Shown one piece after another: positions 6,013 to 12,587 of a stretch of DNA of 23,722 bases; the stretch's first letter is position 1, and every line of letters starts with the position of its first letter. This stretch comes from a virus, in IMG/VR virus record IMGVR_UViG_3300037349_000158, positions 1 through 23,722 of that record; one strand, written 5' to 3'. Position numbers and translations under genes: made by a program. The notes beneath the pieces are model-generated. The model did no database searches and was not told the origin of the DNA. It saw nothing but the letters and a program-made list of their open reading frames with translations.

Positions 6013-6504
6013 CTAGTGGGTCACTTCCCCGTAGCCGCTCACGGCCACCGGGTAATAGGCGGTCCCGAATCGCTCCCGGCGCGGTACGTACTGATAGACA
6101 TACGTCACGGTGCCAGTCCAGCTATCGGCCGAGAAGGCGAAGTCAACGCAGGTCAGGTCTGACGACACCAGCGTCGTCGGCGGCTTGATCTTCTGGCCAC
6201 CGGGGGGCAGCGGGGGAGTCGTCACGACGCCCGTGCAGTTGAGCCCCAGCTCATCCCCCGGATGCGTCGGGCTCACCGGCAGCACGATTTGCACCGATTC
6301 CCCCGGAGGCACTTCGTAGCCCTCGCACACATTGGTCGTCAGCGCACAGTCGTACACGTAATCCGTGTACCAGTTTGAATTGATGGCTGCGCCGTTCTCA
6401 GTCAGCACGGGCAGGTAATTGTTTACCGCACTCCCTGCGGTGAACGTCACGGTCTGCGCTTGCACTCCAAGCGACAGAGCGAGTAATAGGATTCCCTTGA
6501 TCAT
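6013..6504 (-). CDS. Exported Cys-containing protein of unknown function (163 aa)
   Basis: The ATG at 6504 has AGGAG about 7 nt upstream; the longer GTG start at 6537 lies inside the preceding microgene. The N-terminus MIKGILLLALSLGVQA is a classic Sec signal peptide with predicted cleavage after VQA. The mature part is beta-rich and holds four Cys residues (YDCALTTNVCEGYEVPP, LNCTG, LTCVDF), fitting two disulfides in the periplasm. A Pro-rich linker sits mid-protein. It follows a JAMM-like exported protein and a zinc microprotein. A host-surface or periplasmic effector such as a superinfection-exclusion factor is possible but unproven. Confidence 0.75.
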   Translation of the reverse strand: MIKGILLLALSLGVQAQTVTFTAGSAVNNYLPVLTENGAAINSNWYTDYVYDCALTTNVCEGYEVPPGESVQIVLPVSPTHPGDELGLNCTGVVTTPPLPPGGQKIKPPTTLVSSDLTCVDFAFSADSWTGTVTYVYQYVPRRERFGTAYYPVAVSGYGEVTH

Positions 6505-6505
6505 C

Positions 6506-6589
6506 TCAACACTCCTTGCATTGTTTTTGATAGACACCGGACAGAAAATCTGTGTGGCAGGTCTCGCAGGTCCAAGTGATGCGGCTCAT
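6506..6589 (-). CDS. Zinc-ribbon microprotein (27 aa)
   Basis: ATG at 6589 overlaps the preceding stop as ATGA, and the stop (6506-6508) lies one base before the next ATG, whose ribosome-binding site is inside this gene. The 27 residues begin MSRITWTCETCHTDF and end QCKEC, giving CxxC...CxxC, a complete four-Cys zinc-knuckle arrangement. The conserved cysteines plus perfect operon spacing argue that it is a genuine gene. Function unknown. Confidence 0.65.
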   Translation of the reverse strand: MSRITWTCETCHTDFLSGVYQKQCKEC

Positions 6590-6978
6590 GGCAGATCCCC
6601 GAGCGATACCTTGAGCCCAGCCAGCGCGTTGGGCAGATGCGAGGGCGGTACGAGTTTTGTCTCGCCCGGAACATAGACCCTGAACTTGTCGTGCGCTATC
6701 AGCAGATAGCTCGGGACACGATAGGCATTCGCGAGCTTCACATCCGCATCGCTGAAGTAATCAGCGTATTCGAGGCGCAGATGCGTGTGGAAAAGCGCCA
6801 CCAGCTTATAGCCTTCAGGCGGATTGATGTTGAAGCGGGTGCGAAACGCTTCACCTTCGGTCTGATTAGTACAGATCAGATTGCCGGCCGCGTCGCTGGC
6901 AATGATGCCGGCGTGCTCGTGGGCATCGTGCGGGAACGCGCTCAGGCACAGCAGCGCGAGAGTAGCTAGTGGGCTCAT
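6586..6978 (-). CDS. JAMM-like (DUF4329-type) protein with putative signal peptide
   Basis: 130 aa. The motif FHTHLRLEYADYFSDAD (residues 63-79) gives HxH, then S and D at 76 and 79. This is the JAMM/MPN zinc metalloprotease signature, and the surrounding pattern (HTH...FSxxDxxxA...YLL...VYVPG) resembles DUF4329. The N-terminus MSPLATLALLCLSAFPHDAH looks like a signal peptide, though without a positive charge after the Met. The substrate is unknown. The start overlaps the primase stop as ATGA. Presence of the metal ligands suggests an active hydrolase; a binding-only domain is the alternative. Confidence 0.65.
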   Translation of the reverse strand: MSPLATLALLCLSAFPHDAHEHAGIIASDAAGNLICTNQTEGEAFRTRFNINPPEGYKLVALFHTHLRLEYADYFSDADVKLANAYRVPSYLLIAHDKFRVYVPGETKLVPPSHLPNALAGLKVSLGDLP

Positions 6979-9641
6979 AGTAAATCTCCATTCTCAGTTT
7001 CAAAAGTTACGCCACCATCTTCATCCGGGTTCACCATCAGTCCGCGAATGCCGCGCTGAGTTTTCCATCGGCCATCGATCTTCGTTCGCTTCTCCTCAAG
7101 TATCGCGCTCGGCACTACGCGTGTCAACTCGCCCGTAAAGCGGTTAAGACTGAGGGCGTGGTAGCCCGCCTGCTTGCACCATATGGCGTAGGCTGGGTAG
7201 ATCCCGTTCGAGCCGCTGTGCGCGCTCCAGTACTCGCGGCCAGTCATGCAGCACTCGGCTACAAACTGCTTCACGCGATCCTGTTCGTTCTGATAATTCT
7301 CGCGCGCCTCAATCACAGATGCGGGCATGTGCAGCCCGGTCTCGTACCACATCTTGGCGCCACGCACGAGCCACGCGAAGATGCCTTCTCGCTCGGCGCG
7401 CAGTATCGGCTCCAGATCAGGATCGATCAGACGCGTTGCTTCGCGCTTGTCGATCTGCGCTTGCGTGCCGTACTTGTGCGTGTACCAGAGCAGCACGAGC
7501 CGGCGCCAGATACCGAAGTCGGCTCCTTTGACCACTGGCTTGTGATTGGTCAGGAGCTGGAGCTTGAATGTGGGAGTGAAGTTAAAGAAGTCACGGTGCA
7601 TATAGCGCGCGCTCAGCTCGTCCTCGCCGCTCGCGTGCTTTAGAAATCCTTCCCGTAGAACTGCTCCGTCGTCAGATTCCTGACTGACCACGAGCCGTCG
7701 CCCAAGTAGATCAGCGATCTCCGTAGGGTGTCGCTCAGATCCACTTGTGAAAAGTCCCGGAGCAGCTGTATGCACATAAGATCCAAGCACAGACTTGAGT
7801 GAACGTATGAGGGTTCCCTTGCCATTTGCTCCGTCACCGATGTGGAGGACAATTTTCTGTTCTCTGGTCTCCCCAGTAATACAGTAGCCCAGCCAACGCT
7901 GTAGAAAGGCGGCTCTCTCGTCATCGAGTATCTCCGTTAAAAAACGTTCGAACCGGGGGCACTCGGCGTTCGCGTTGTAGCTCACCGGGGCGCAGTGGGT
8001 TAGAAAATCGTCGGCGCAATGCGGCTTCAAGACGCAAGTGCGCAAATTCAAGGTACCGCTCTCGCAATTGATCAGCTCCGGGTGGGTATCGAGCTTCGCC
8101 GCATCCAAGGTCACGAGCTTGCGCACCATCTCCAGCGCCTTCTGTTGCACCGTGGCCATTTCGCATTGCTTTGTCCATTTCTCCAGTGCCTCCATCTTCT
8201 CAAGCGTTGATGTGATCTCTTGCCAGTTCGGCACAACAGCAAGCCTGTTCGTGCTCACCTGATCGCGACGTGCGGCATTCTGATAGCCCTCGATCAGCGT
8301 TTTCTGTTCCGCTGCGAGCGCTGCCATGAGCGACTCGAATTTCTCGCGCGCTGCGCGTGCCTCAGCACCGACAATCGCATTGAGCTGCGCGACGCATCTA
8401 GCAGCCTCGCCCTCTCCGAGTTCCCAGTGTCGTCCGTTATACCAATAGAATCGTCCGCCAATGGCTCTAAGGCGAGACTGGAATCTTGCGCTGATTCGAG
8501 TGGCGTTCGCCTGATCGGTGCAAAGGTGCTGAGCGGGAGGGATTGCATCAGCGCTAATAGCAGCTGCAGCCTCAGGGAGGAGTGAGAAGGCTTTGTCATG
8601 CTTGGCATTAATCTCCGCATTAATCTCCGCATTAATCTCCGCATAAACATCAAAGTCACTCAGCGCAGCCACCGTGTCCCAGCCACGCCTGCGCGCCATC
8701 GTGAAGATGTGCCGATAGTCGGTGCGAGTGGGGCTATTGGCGTGCGCGGCCCACCAATCGGTTGGCGCATCGGGCGTATAGTTCGGGCAGCACATTGACC
8801 ATTCATTGAAGAGGTTCGCGCCATGCGCCGGGCCGAGGCTCAGCAGCGCATAGCCCACCTCAGACCATACATCGTTGCTGCCTCCAGCCTCGCGCATCGC
8901 CGGCCACATCAGCGCATCGTGCAGCCTGATGCGATCGTTCTCGCTAATCTCCGTGAGCAACGCCTCATTAGTCTCTGTACGGACTGTTTGCTCTTTAGTC
9001 CCTTGCGGGACTAGCGCATATTGCTGCAGGGTATCCCATAGCTGGTCTATGGGCTCAATGCCATACGCTGCGGGGATCGAGCGCAGCCAACGTCTGGGCG
9101 CCCACTGATAGCGCACGCCGCTCGGGTGCATGCCCGCGGCTACGAACTGCTGGCCATCGCCGAGCAGCTCGATGCGGCCATGGGCTGTCTCTATGATGCG
9201 CTTGGCAATGGGTGCATCAAGCGTGAATGGCATCAGGAACTTCAGGCTATTGGGGCGCACGCGACGCGGTGCATCGTCTCCAAAGCACTCATAGAGCTGC
9301 GCGAGAATATCCTCGCTCATGTCGAAGTCAGCCACGTCCACATCAATGGCACGCACGCGACTCGTGCGTATGCAGAATCCTAATCGAGGGTCTTGCGACC
9401 AGCGCTGCCAGAGTGAGGGATCAATAGTACGTAACTGCCACTGACCAACGCCAATGCCGGCGCCAGATGCGGTATAGTGGCTAGGAATCTTGCCGAACTT
9501 CTTTATCTTGCTGTCTGCTGATGGCTTGACGCTCGGGTCATTGACCACGGGCAACATATCGGCTGCCAGACCCAGCGTCGTGGCAAAGTGCGCCCATTCG
9601 GCCTTTGTAGCGCCGCGCGGCTGGCTCACAGCCACATCCAT
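6975..9641 (-). CDS. Bifunctional primase-polymerase / SF3 (D5-type) helicase
   Basis: 888 aa. Residues ~1-190 form a PrimPol domain: RAIDVDVAD carries the metal-binding D100 and D102, and GDGQQFVAAGMHPSGVRYQW matches the third conserved region with H172. A linker around 334-346 contains INAE repeats. Residues ~390-560 are D5_N-like (GGRFYWYNGRHWELGEGEA). The SF3 helicase has Walker A GDGANGKGT (602-610), Walker B/B' around LGRRLVVSQESDDGAVLREG, and motif C LQLLTNHKP. The C-terminus ~785-870 looks like a winged-helix region. It should synthesise primers and unwind DNA at the phage origin. Start: ATG at 9641, with a 16-nt overlap and a weak ribosome-binding site. It is next to the probable origin at 9945-10590. 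Confidence 0.95.
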   Translation of the reverse strand: MDVAVSQPRGATKAEWAHFATTLGLAADMLPVVNDPSVKPSADSKIKKFGKIPSHYTASGAGIGVGQWQLRTIDPSLWQRWSQDPRLGFCIRTSRVRAIDVDVADFDMSEDILAQLYECFGDDAPRRVRPNSLKFLMPFTLDAPIAKRIIETAHGRIELLGDGQQFVAAGMHPSGVRYQWAPRRWLRSIPAAYGIEPIDQLWDTLQQYALVPQGTKEQTVRTETNEALLTEISENDRIRLHDALMWPAMREAGGSNDVWSEVGYALLSLGPAHGANLFNEWSMCCPNYTPDAPTDWWAAHANSPTRTDYRHIFTMARRRGWDTVAALSDFDVYAEINAEINAEINAKHDKAFSLLPEAAAAISADAIPPAQHLCTDQANATRISARFQSRLRAIGGRFYWYNGRHWELGEGEAARCVAQLNAIVGAEARAAREKFESLMAALAAEQKTLIEGYQNAARRDQVSTNRLAVVPNWQEITSTLEKMEALEKWTKQCEMATVQQKALEMVRKLVTLDAAKLDTHPELINCESGTLNLRTCVLKPHCADDFLTHCAPVSYNANAECPRFERFLTEILDDERAAFLQRWLGYCITGETREQKIVLHIGDGANGKGTLIRSLKSVLGSYVHTAAPGLFTSGSERHPTEIADLLGRRLVVSQESDDGAVLREGFLKHASGEDELSARYMHRDFFNFTPTFKLQLLTNHKPVVKGADFGIWRRLVLLWYTHKYGTQAQIDKREATRLIDPDLEPILRAEREGIFAWLVRGAKMWYETGLHMPASVIEARENYQNEQDRVKQFVAECCMTGREYWSAHSGSNGIYPAYAIWCKQAGYHALSLNRFTGELTRVVPSAILEEKRTKIDGRWKTQRGIRGLMVNPDEDGGVTFETENGDLL
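8605..8644. repeat. 12-bp in-frame tandem repeat in primase-helicase linker
   Basis: GCATTAATCTCC repeats three times (8605-8640) with a fourth partial copy. On the minus strand this codes the four-residue unit INAE, giving AEINAEINAEINAK in the linker between the PrimPol and helicase modules. Such in-frame repeats expand or contract by slippage and alter linker length without breaking the frame. Confidence 0.9.
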
Positions 9642-9832
9642 GTCGGTGGGCTAGGGAAGCGTGCGAGGTAGTCCGCAATGGCTTGGCGGTCACTGCGGTT
9701 CGCGTGGTGCAAGGTGCCAGAGCGGCGCGAGTTGGCGCTACGCCGGGCTCTGTCGCATTCACGGCTATCGCTCATGCGCTTGATGAACTGCTCTTTGGTC
9801 GCGCGCTGCGCTGGTGTGATTGATCGGGGCAA
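9626..9832 (-). CDS. Small phage protein upstream of primase (68 aa, TTG start)
   Basis: TTG at 9832 preceded by GAGG with 8-nt spacing. The product (MPRSITPAQRATKEQFIKRM... ending RFPSPPTWMWL) is basic and Ser/Arg-rich. The pattern EQFIKRMxxSRxxxxARRxANxxRxGTLH...DRQAIADYLARFP is one I recall from small conserved phage proteins near replication genes, function unknown. It overlaps the primase start by 16 nt and is the first gene behind the promoter at 9866-9894, so it is probably co-expressed with the primase. Confidence 0.7.
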   Translation of the reverse strand: MPRSITPAQRATKEQFIKRMSDSRECDRARRSANSRRSGTLHHANRSDRQAIADYLARFPSPPTWMWL

Positions 9833-9858
9833 CGGATAGACCTCACTGCGATTAGCCA

Positions 9859-9894
9859 GCTGCGGACCCTACAGGCCCGGCTCAGCTGCGTCAA
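9859..9894 (-). promoter_or_regulatory. Candidate leftward promoter for the replication operon
   Basis: TTGACG (9894-9889), 17 nt, then TAGGGT (9871-9866) on the minus strand. The -35 is five of six to consensus while the -10 is weak. Predicted start of transcription near 9859 leaves a leader of about 27 nt before the TTG at 9832. Its placement is right for driving the primase operon, but the weak -10 suggests an activator or alternative sigma may be needed. Confidence 0.45.
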
Positions 9895-9944
9895 GTGGGG
9901 TAGGGATAAGCGTACGGCTCTGGCCTGATCGCGGCTCTCAGACG

Positions 9945-10068
9945 GTTTGTCGCGCTTGTCGCGCACTGTAAGCGTTTGGCGGAAAGTGTCCTTAGAGTTG
10001 AGTAATGTTACTCATCCCTAGGGGGGAAATAGGGGGAGGGGTTACAGTGCGCGACAAGCGCGACAAAC
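9945..10068. repeat. 27-bp perfect inverted repeat flanking a 70-nt centre
   Basis: The 27 bases at 9945-9971 are the exact reverse complement of 10042-10068. Each arm contains two tandem copies of TTGTCGCGC. The 70-nt centre holds the dyad TGAGTAATGTTACTCA (two 7-bp arms around a 2-bp centre) and a G-rich run at 10021-10041. Located between divergent arms next to the primase operon, this is a strong candidate for an initiator-binding or regulatory site, or part of the replication origin. Confidence 0.9.
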
Positions 10069-10075
10069 TATGCGG

Positions 10076-10144
10076 TACGCCTTATTGGCTCCTAGATACG
10101 CCTGATTGGCTCCTAGATACGCCTGATTGGCTCCTAGATACGCC
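10076..10144. repeat. 21-bp direct repeats, three full copies
   Basis: Units begin at 10076, 10097 and 10118 with the shared core GATTGGCTCCTAGATACGCC (first copy has TA for GA), followed by a 6-nt remnant at 10139. Exact 21-bp spacing equals two DNA turns, typical of binding sites for one protein on one face of the helix. The array lies beside the 27-bp inverted repeat in the intergenic region. Confidence 0.9.
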
Positions 10145-10494
10145 GGGAGCTGATGCACGAACATGCCCGGCTGCGCGATTGTGACGTAGGTCCGCCATTT
10201 GTAAGCGTGTCGGAAGTAAACAGACTGGTTAGATATACAGTGGTTTGGCTCTCCCGGCGTGTCGCATACGCGCCTCAGTATGTCGTTCGCAGAACATAGC
10301 TCATGATATCAATGGATTGTGAGTTAACGTAATAACCATTATGCGAACTTCGAGCCGCGCGCCGCGCGGACATAATCCTCCGGGCCACGCGGCATAATCC
10401 CTAGAAAGTCAAAACCCCCTATTAGGGGCCATGATGGTCATAGGCCATTGATCGTCGCGGCGGGGAATAAAAAGTGTTTACAGTCAAGCACTTA
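10145..10494. other. Non-coding part of central region: dyads and AT-rich patch
   Basis: No convincing gene is seen. Visible structures: GTTCGCA (10285-10291) facing TGCGAAC (10342-10348), enclosing an AT-rich stretch (10302-10341) that could be easily melted; a GC palindrome CCGCGCGCCGCGCGG (10355-10369); two CATAATCC boxes 22 nt apart (10371, 10393), with a third at 10729; and the palindrome CCCCTATTAGGGG (10416-10428). Together with flanking repeats this fits an origin or control region. I see no strong sigma70 promoter. Confidence 0.6.
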
Positions 10495-10590
10495 GCCCGG
10501 CGTATCGGTGATTGAGGCCCGGCGTATCGGTGATTTGGCCCGGCGTATCGGTGATTTGGCCCGGCGTATCGGTGATTGAGGCCCGTCGTA
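10495..10590. repeat. Iteron-like direct repeats, four copies
   Basis: The core GCCCGGCGTATCGGTGATT occurs at 10495, 10517, 10538 and 10559, with a degenerate fifth start at 10581. Spacing is 22, 21, 21 and 22 bp, two helical turns. Between copies only the two or three bases after the core vary. Frames crossing it on both strands only translate the repeat. The arrangement matches iterons bound by replication initiators; a multi-site operator is the alternative. Confidence 0.9.
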
Positions 10591-10630
10591 CCCCTTCCAG
10601 CGAATCGCTTTCCGGGATACTCCGTCACAC

Positions 10631-10654
10631 TGTTCGCTATTTGCGAATAGCATA
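10631..10654. other. Dyad upstream of the rightward genes
   Basis: Two overlapping inverted repeats, TTCGC-TATTT-GCGAA and GCTATT-TGCG-AATAGC, share the same bases. The GTTCGC half-site also occurs in the dyad at 10285-10348, so one protein may bind both. It lies about 100 nt upstream of the first rightward gene (10749) and could control it. I see no clear -35/-10 pair for that gene. Confidence 0.5.
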
Positions 10655-10748
10655 TGACCCAGACTGTGAACCGCTTCACGCGCTAGACCCCCCTCAAATC
10701 CGGTTATAGGGGACGACGAACGTTTTTCCATAATCCCCGGAGATTCCC

Positions 10749-10970
10749 ATGACCGAAACTACTTCTCAGGCGGCAACGGCCGCTGTCGATACCGCGAAAG
10801 CCGCGGTGTCGGCCGACGTGTCCAAGGCCGAGGCGACCGTGAAGACGGACGTCAGCAAGGCTGAGGCCGCTGTCGAGACGGAGGCGAAAAGCCTCTGGAG
10901 CAAGATTGCTCCCTATGCCATCCCGGCGGCAACGCTCGCGGCTGGCTTCCTCGTCGGCAAGCTCGTTTAA
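10749..10970 (+). CDS. Ala-rich helical protein with C-terminal membrane anchor (73 aa)
   Basis: ATG preceded by GGAG. Residues ~1-50 are an Ala/Lys/Glu/Val-rich amphipathic helix with internal periodicity (AAVSADVSKAEATVKTDVSKAEAAV). The C-terminus IPAATLAAGFLVGKLV is a single hydrophobic segment, so the protein is probably tail-anchored in the inner membrane. The architecture recalls DUF883/ElaB-like proteins, without enough identity to claim membership. First gene of the right arm. Confidence 0.75.
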   Translation: MTETTSQAATAAVDTAKAAVSADVSKAEATVKTDVSKAEAAVETEAKSLWSKIAPYAIPAATLAAGFLVGKLV

Positions 10971-10983
10971 CGAGCCCCGACCA

Positions 10984-11262
10984 ATGACCACTGGAACCGC
11001 GCCGCTCGGCGAGCTGGATTCAACATCTGGCCGCCAGCGGCCGGCCCCCGCCCTGCTCCGCGATCATCTGATCGCCCTGCTGGGCTGTTCCCACTTTGAG
11101 CTTGGCCGCCTGCTGCGCGAGAAGATCGCCCCGCTCCCGGTGAGGCTCGACGGGCTGATCCTCTGGTATGAGGATGAAGCCCGGGAGGCGATAGCGCGAT
11201 GTCAAGACGCAACGAACTACTGGCGCAAACGTCGCGCCCAGTCTCAGCGCGCACCAGCCTGA
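10984..11262 (+). CDS. Hypothetical phage protein (92 aa)
   Basis: I take the ATG at 10984, just after the preceding stop at 10970; a longer in-frame start at 10906 would overlap that gene. The ribosome-binding site is weak. The C-terminal two thirds (RDHLIALLGCSHFELGRLL, then ARCQDATNYWRKRRAQ) look alpha-helical. The last 64 nt overlap the next gene in another frame. No function recognised. Confidence 0.6.
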   Translation: MTTGTAPLGELDSTSGRQRPAPALLRDHLIALLGCSHFELGRLLREKIAPLPVRLDGLILWYEDEAREAIARCQDATNYWRKRRAQSQRAPA

Positions 11263-11600
11263 TCCTTGCTCTGGCGGCGGCGCTGGCGCTGGCGATCCTG
11301 CCTCAGGGTTGCGTAGAAGTAGCGGCGGCCACCGCGCCGGCCAAGGCGGCACTGGCCACCCCGGTGGCGGTGCATGCGATCCTTGTCGAGCTGGACAACG
11401 TGATCAAGGCCGTGATCTTCGTCGACCAGTATGGCGACGTGGCCGCGGTGGATGCACACAACTGCAAAGAAGGCACGGTCTGCGCCAGTGAGATCGACAG
11501 GCTGCTCAAGCTCGATCATGGCGTCGGGGCGATTCATCTGGATAGCGCCACGGCGGCCCAGCACCCGGATCAGGACGATCGGGCGAAGACGCCGGTATGA
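11199..11600 (+). CDS. Membrane-anchored or exported hypothetical protein (133 aa)
   Basis: ATG with GGAGG 10 nt upstream, starting inside the end of the previous gene. After a basic N-terminus (MSRRNELLAQTSRPVSARTS) comes a hydrophobic segment (LILALAAALALAILPQGC). The Cys at its end is reminiscent of a lipoprotein site, but PQGC is not a standard lipobox, so a membrane anchor is equally likely. The remainder contains an HNC...C pair. The stop overlaps the next start as ATGA. Function unknown. Confidence 0.6.
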   Translation: MSRRNELLAQTSRPVSARTSLILALAAALALAILPQGCVEVAAATAPAKAALATPVAVHAILVELDNVIKAVIFVDQYGDVAAVDAHNCKEGTVCASEIDRLLKLDHGVGAIHLDSATAAQHPDQDDRAKTPV

Positions 11601-11818
11601 GCAGCGATCTGGCGAACATCTGGGCCTACACGGCCAGTGGTCTTAATTGCGGGATCTTCCCGGAGTACGTCTCACTCAATCATTCGCCCGGCGCACGAGC
11701 AGCGCTCACAGTGCGCGGGCCACAGGGCATCGGTGGTTCGCTGGGGCCCACAACGACAATTCAGCTGACACGGGACCAGTTAAAGGATCTCGCGACGGCA
11801 ATCATCGCCTACCTGTAG
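11597..11818 (+). CDS. Small hypothetical protein (73 aa)
   Basis: ATG overlaps the previous stop as ATGA. Begins MSSDLANIWAYTASGLNCGI; the C-terminal half (GSLGPTTTIQLTRDQLKDLA) is beta then helix. No domain recognised. Being coupled to a membrane-anchored protein suggests joint function, but nothing more can be said. Confidence 0.65.
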   Translation: MSSDLANIWAYTASGLNCGIFPEYVSLNHSPGARAALTVRGPQGIGGSLGPTTTIQLTRDQLKDLATAIIAYL

Positions 11819-11852
11819 GCTGACAAGACCAAAAGACCCCGGAGCTTTTTCC

Positions 11853-12287
11853 ATGTCCCAGAAACCCCTATACGATGATTCGCTGTCGGGCCTCGGCCTC
11901 CTGCCGCAGGAAGCCTACTCGGCCGAATCTACCGTCACGCCTTTCACGCTGCTGCCTTCGCAGATCTTGGGTGGAACGGAGACGTTCCTCGCCTCGAGCG
12001 GCAACGTTGCTGCAGCGGTCACGCTGCCGACGGCGGCCTCGCTCTTCGCTTACGCGCAATCGCTGCTGGCTCAGCAAAACATCGCCTCGGCCAACCAGCT
12101 GGTGAACACCAGCTACTTCCTGCGCGTGATCAACAACAACACGGGCATCCTGACGTTGTCGGGTGGCACGGGTTGCACGATCAACGGCACTGCGACGCTG
12201 GCGGCTTCGAGCTACCGCGACTACGTCGTGACGATCACAGGCCCGACGGCCTACGCGCTGCAGAACGTGGGTTCAGGCACAAACTAA
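11853..12287 (+). CDS. Putative virion or decoration-type beta-rich protein (144 aa)
   Basis: ATG with GGAG upstream. Ala/Thr/Ser/Gly-rich with beta-strand patterns (TGILTLSGGTGCTINGTATL followed by a RDYVVTITG strand) and no charged cluster, resembling phage capsid decoration or fibre-like proteins. A 5-bp hairpin with a T-rich tail follows the stop, consistent with a highly expressed unit. The structural role is inferred from composition and location only. Confidence 0.6.
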   Translation: MSQKPLYDDSLSGLGLLPQEAYSAESTVTPFTLLPSQILGGTETFLASSGNVAAAVTLPTAASLFAYAQSLLAQQNIASANQLVNTSYFLRVINNNTGILTLSGGTGCTINGTATLAASSYRDYVVTITGPTAYALQNVGSGTN

Positions 12288-12312
12288 AACGCTCACGGGC
12301 GTTATTTTACTT
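12288..12312 (+). terminator. Candidate intrinsic terminator
   Basis: AACGC (12288-12292) pairs with GCGTT (12299-12303) over a 6-nt loop, followed by ATTTTACTTT. The 5-bp stem is short, so termination would be partial. It directly follows the stop of the 11853-12287 gene. Confidence 0.45.
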
Positions 12313-12327
12313 TCGGAGATTTTTCAC

Positions 12328-12579
12328 ATGGCACGTTACGAAAACGACAAGCAAAGCGACGGCAGCATGAGCGGCAAGTCCAAGGGCGTCGAGGGCAGCT
12401 ACGGCAAGAGCCGCGGCTCCAAGGGCGCCGAGAAGACTGTTGTGCAGGAAGATGACCGCTCTGATGGCGGCGGCGCTGGCGCGATTTCCACCGCGGCCTC
12501 GAACATCTACCGCGCCGCGCTCAAGGACGGCAGTCCCGGCGAGCCGGGCGCGTCGCTCGACGCACTGCGCACGCGATAA
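12328..12579 (+). CDS. Low-complexity Lys/Gly/Ser-rich protein (83 aa)
   Basis: ATG with CGGAG about 10 nt upstream. The first half (MARYENDKQSDGSMSGKSKG and onwards) is disordered and basic; the C-terminal part contains a short helix (AISTAASNIYRAALKDG). It resembles the two other low-complexity basic proteins nearby (12706 and 13668). No enzymatic motif. A DNA-binding or virion-internal role is possible but not shown. Confidence 0.6.
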   Translation: MARYENDKQSDGSMSGKSKGVEGSYGKSRGSKGAEKTVVQEDDRSDGGGAGAISTAASNIYRAALKDGSPGEPGASLDALRTR

Positions 12580-12587
12580 TTAGCCGG

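Noticed and set aside
9772-9966. 64-codon minus-strand frame upstream of the primase operon
   Set aside because: Overlaps the candidate promoter, the edge of the inverted repeat and the 9626-9832 gene; the sequence is low-complexity Ser/Arg.
10416-10428. CCCCTATTAGGGG palindrome as an intrinsic terminator
   Set aside because: The stem is only 4 bp with a 5-nt loop and no gene ends nearby; it is more likely a protein site or chance.
10422-10731. Open frames on both strands across the iteron array
   Set aside because: They merely translate the 21-bp DNA repeat (such as HRYAGPN or WPGVSVI units), have no conserved pattern and lie in a likely control region.
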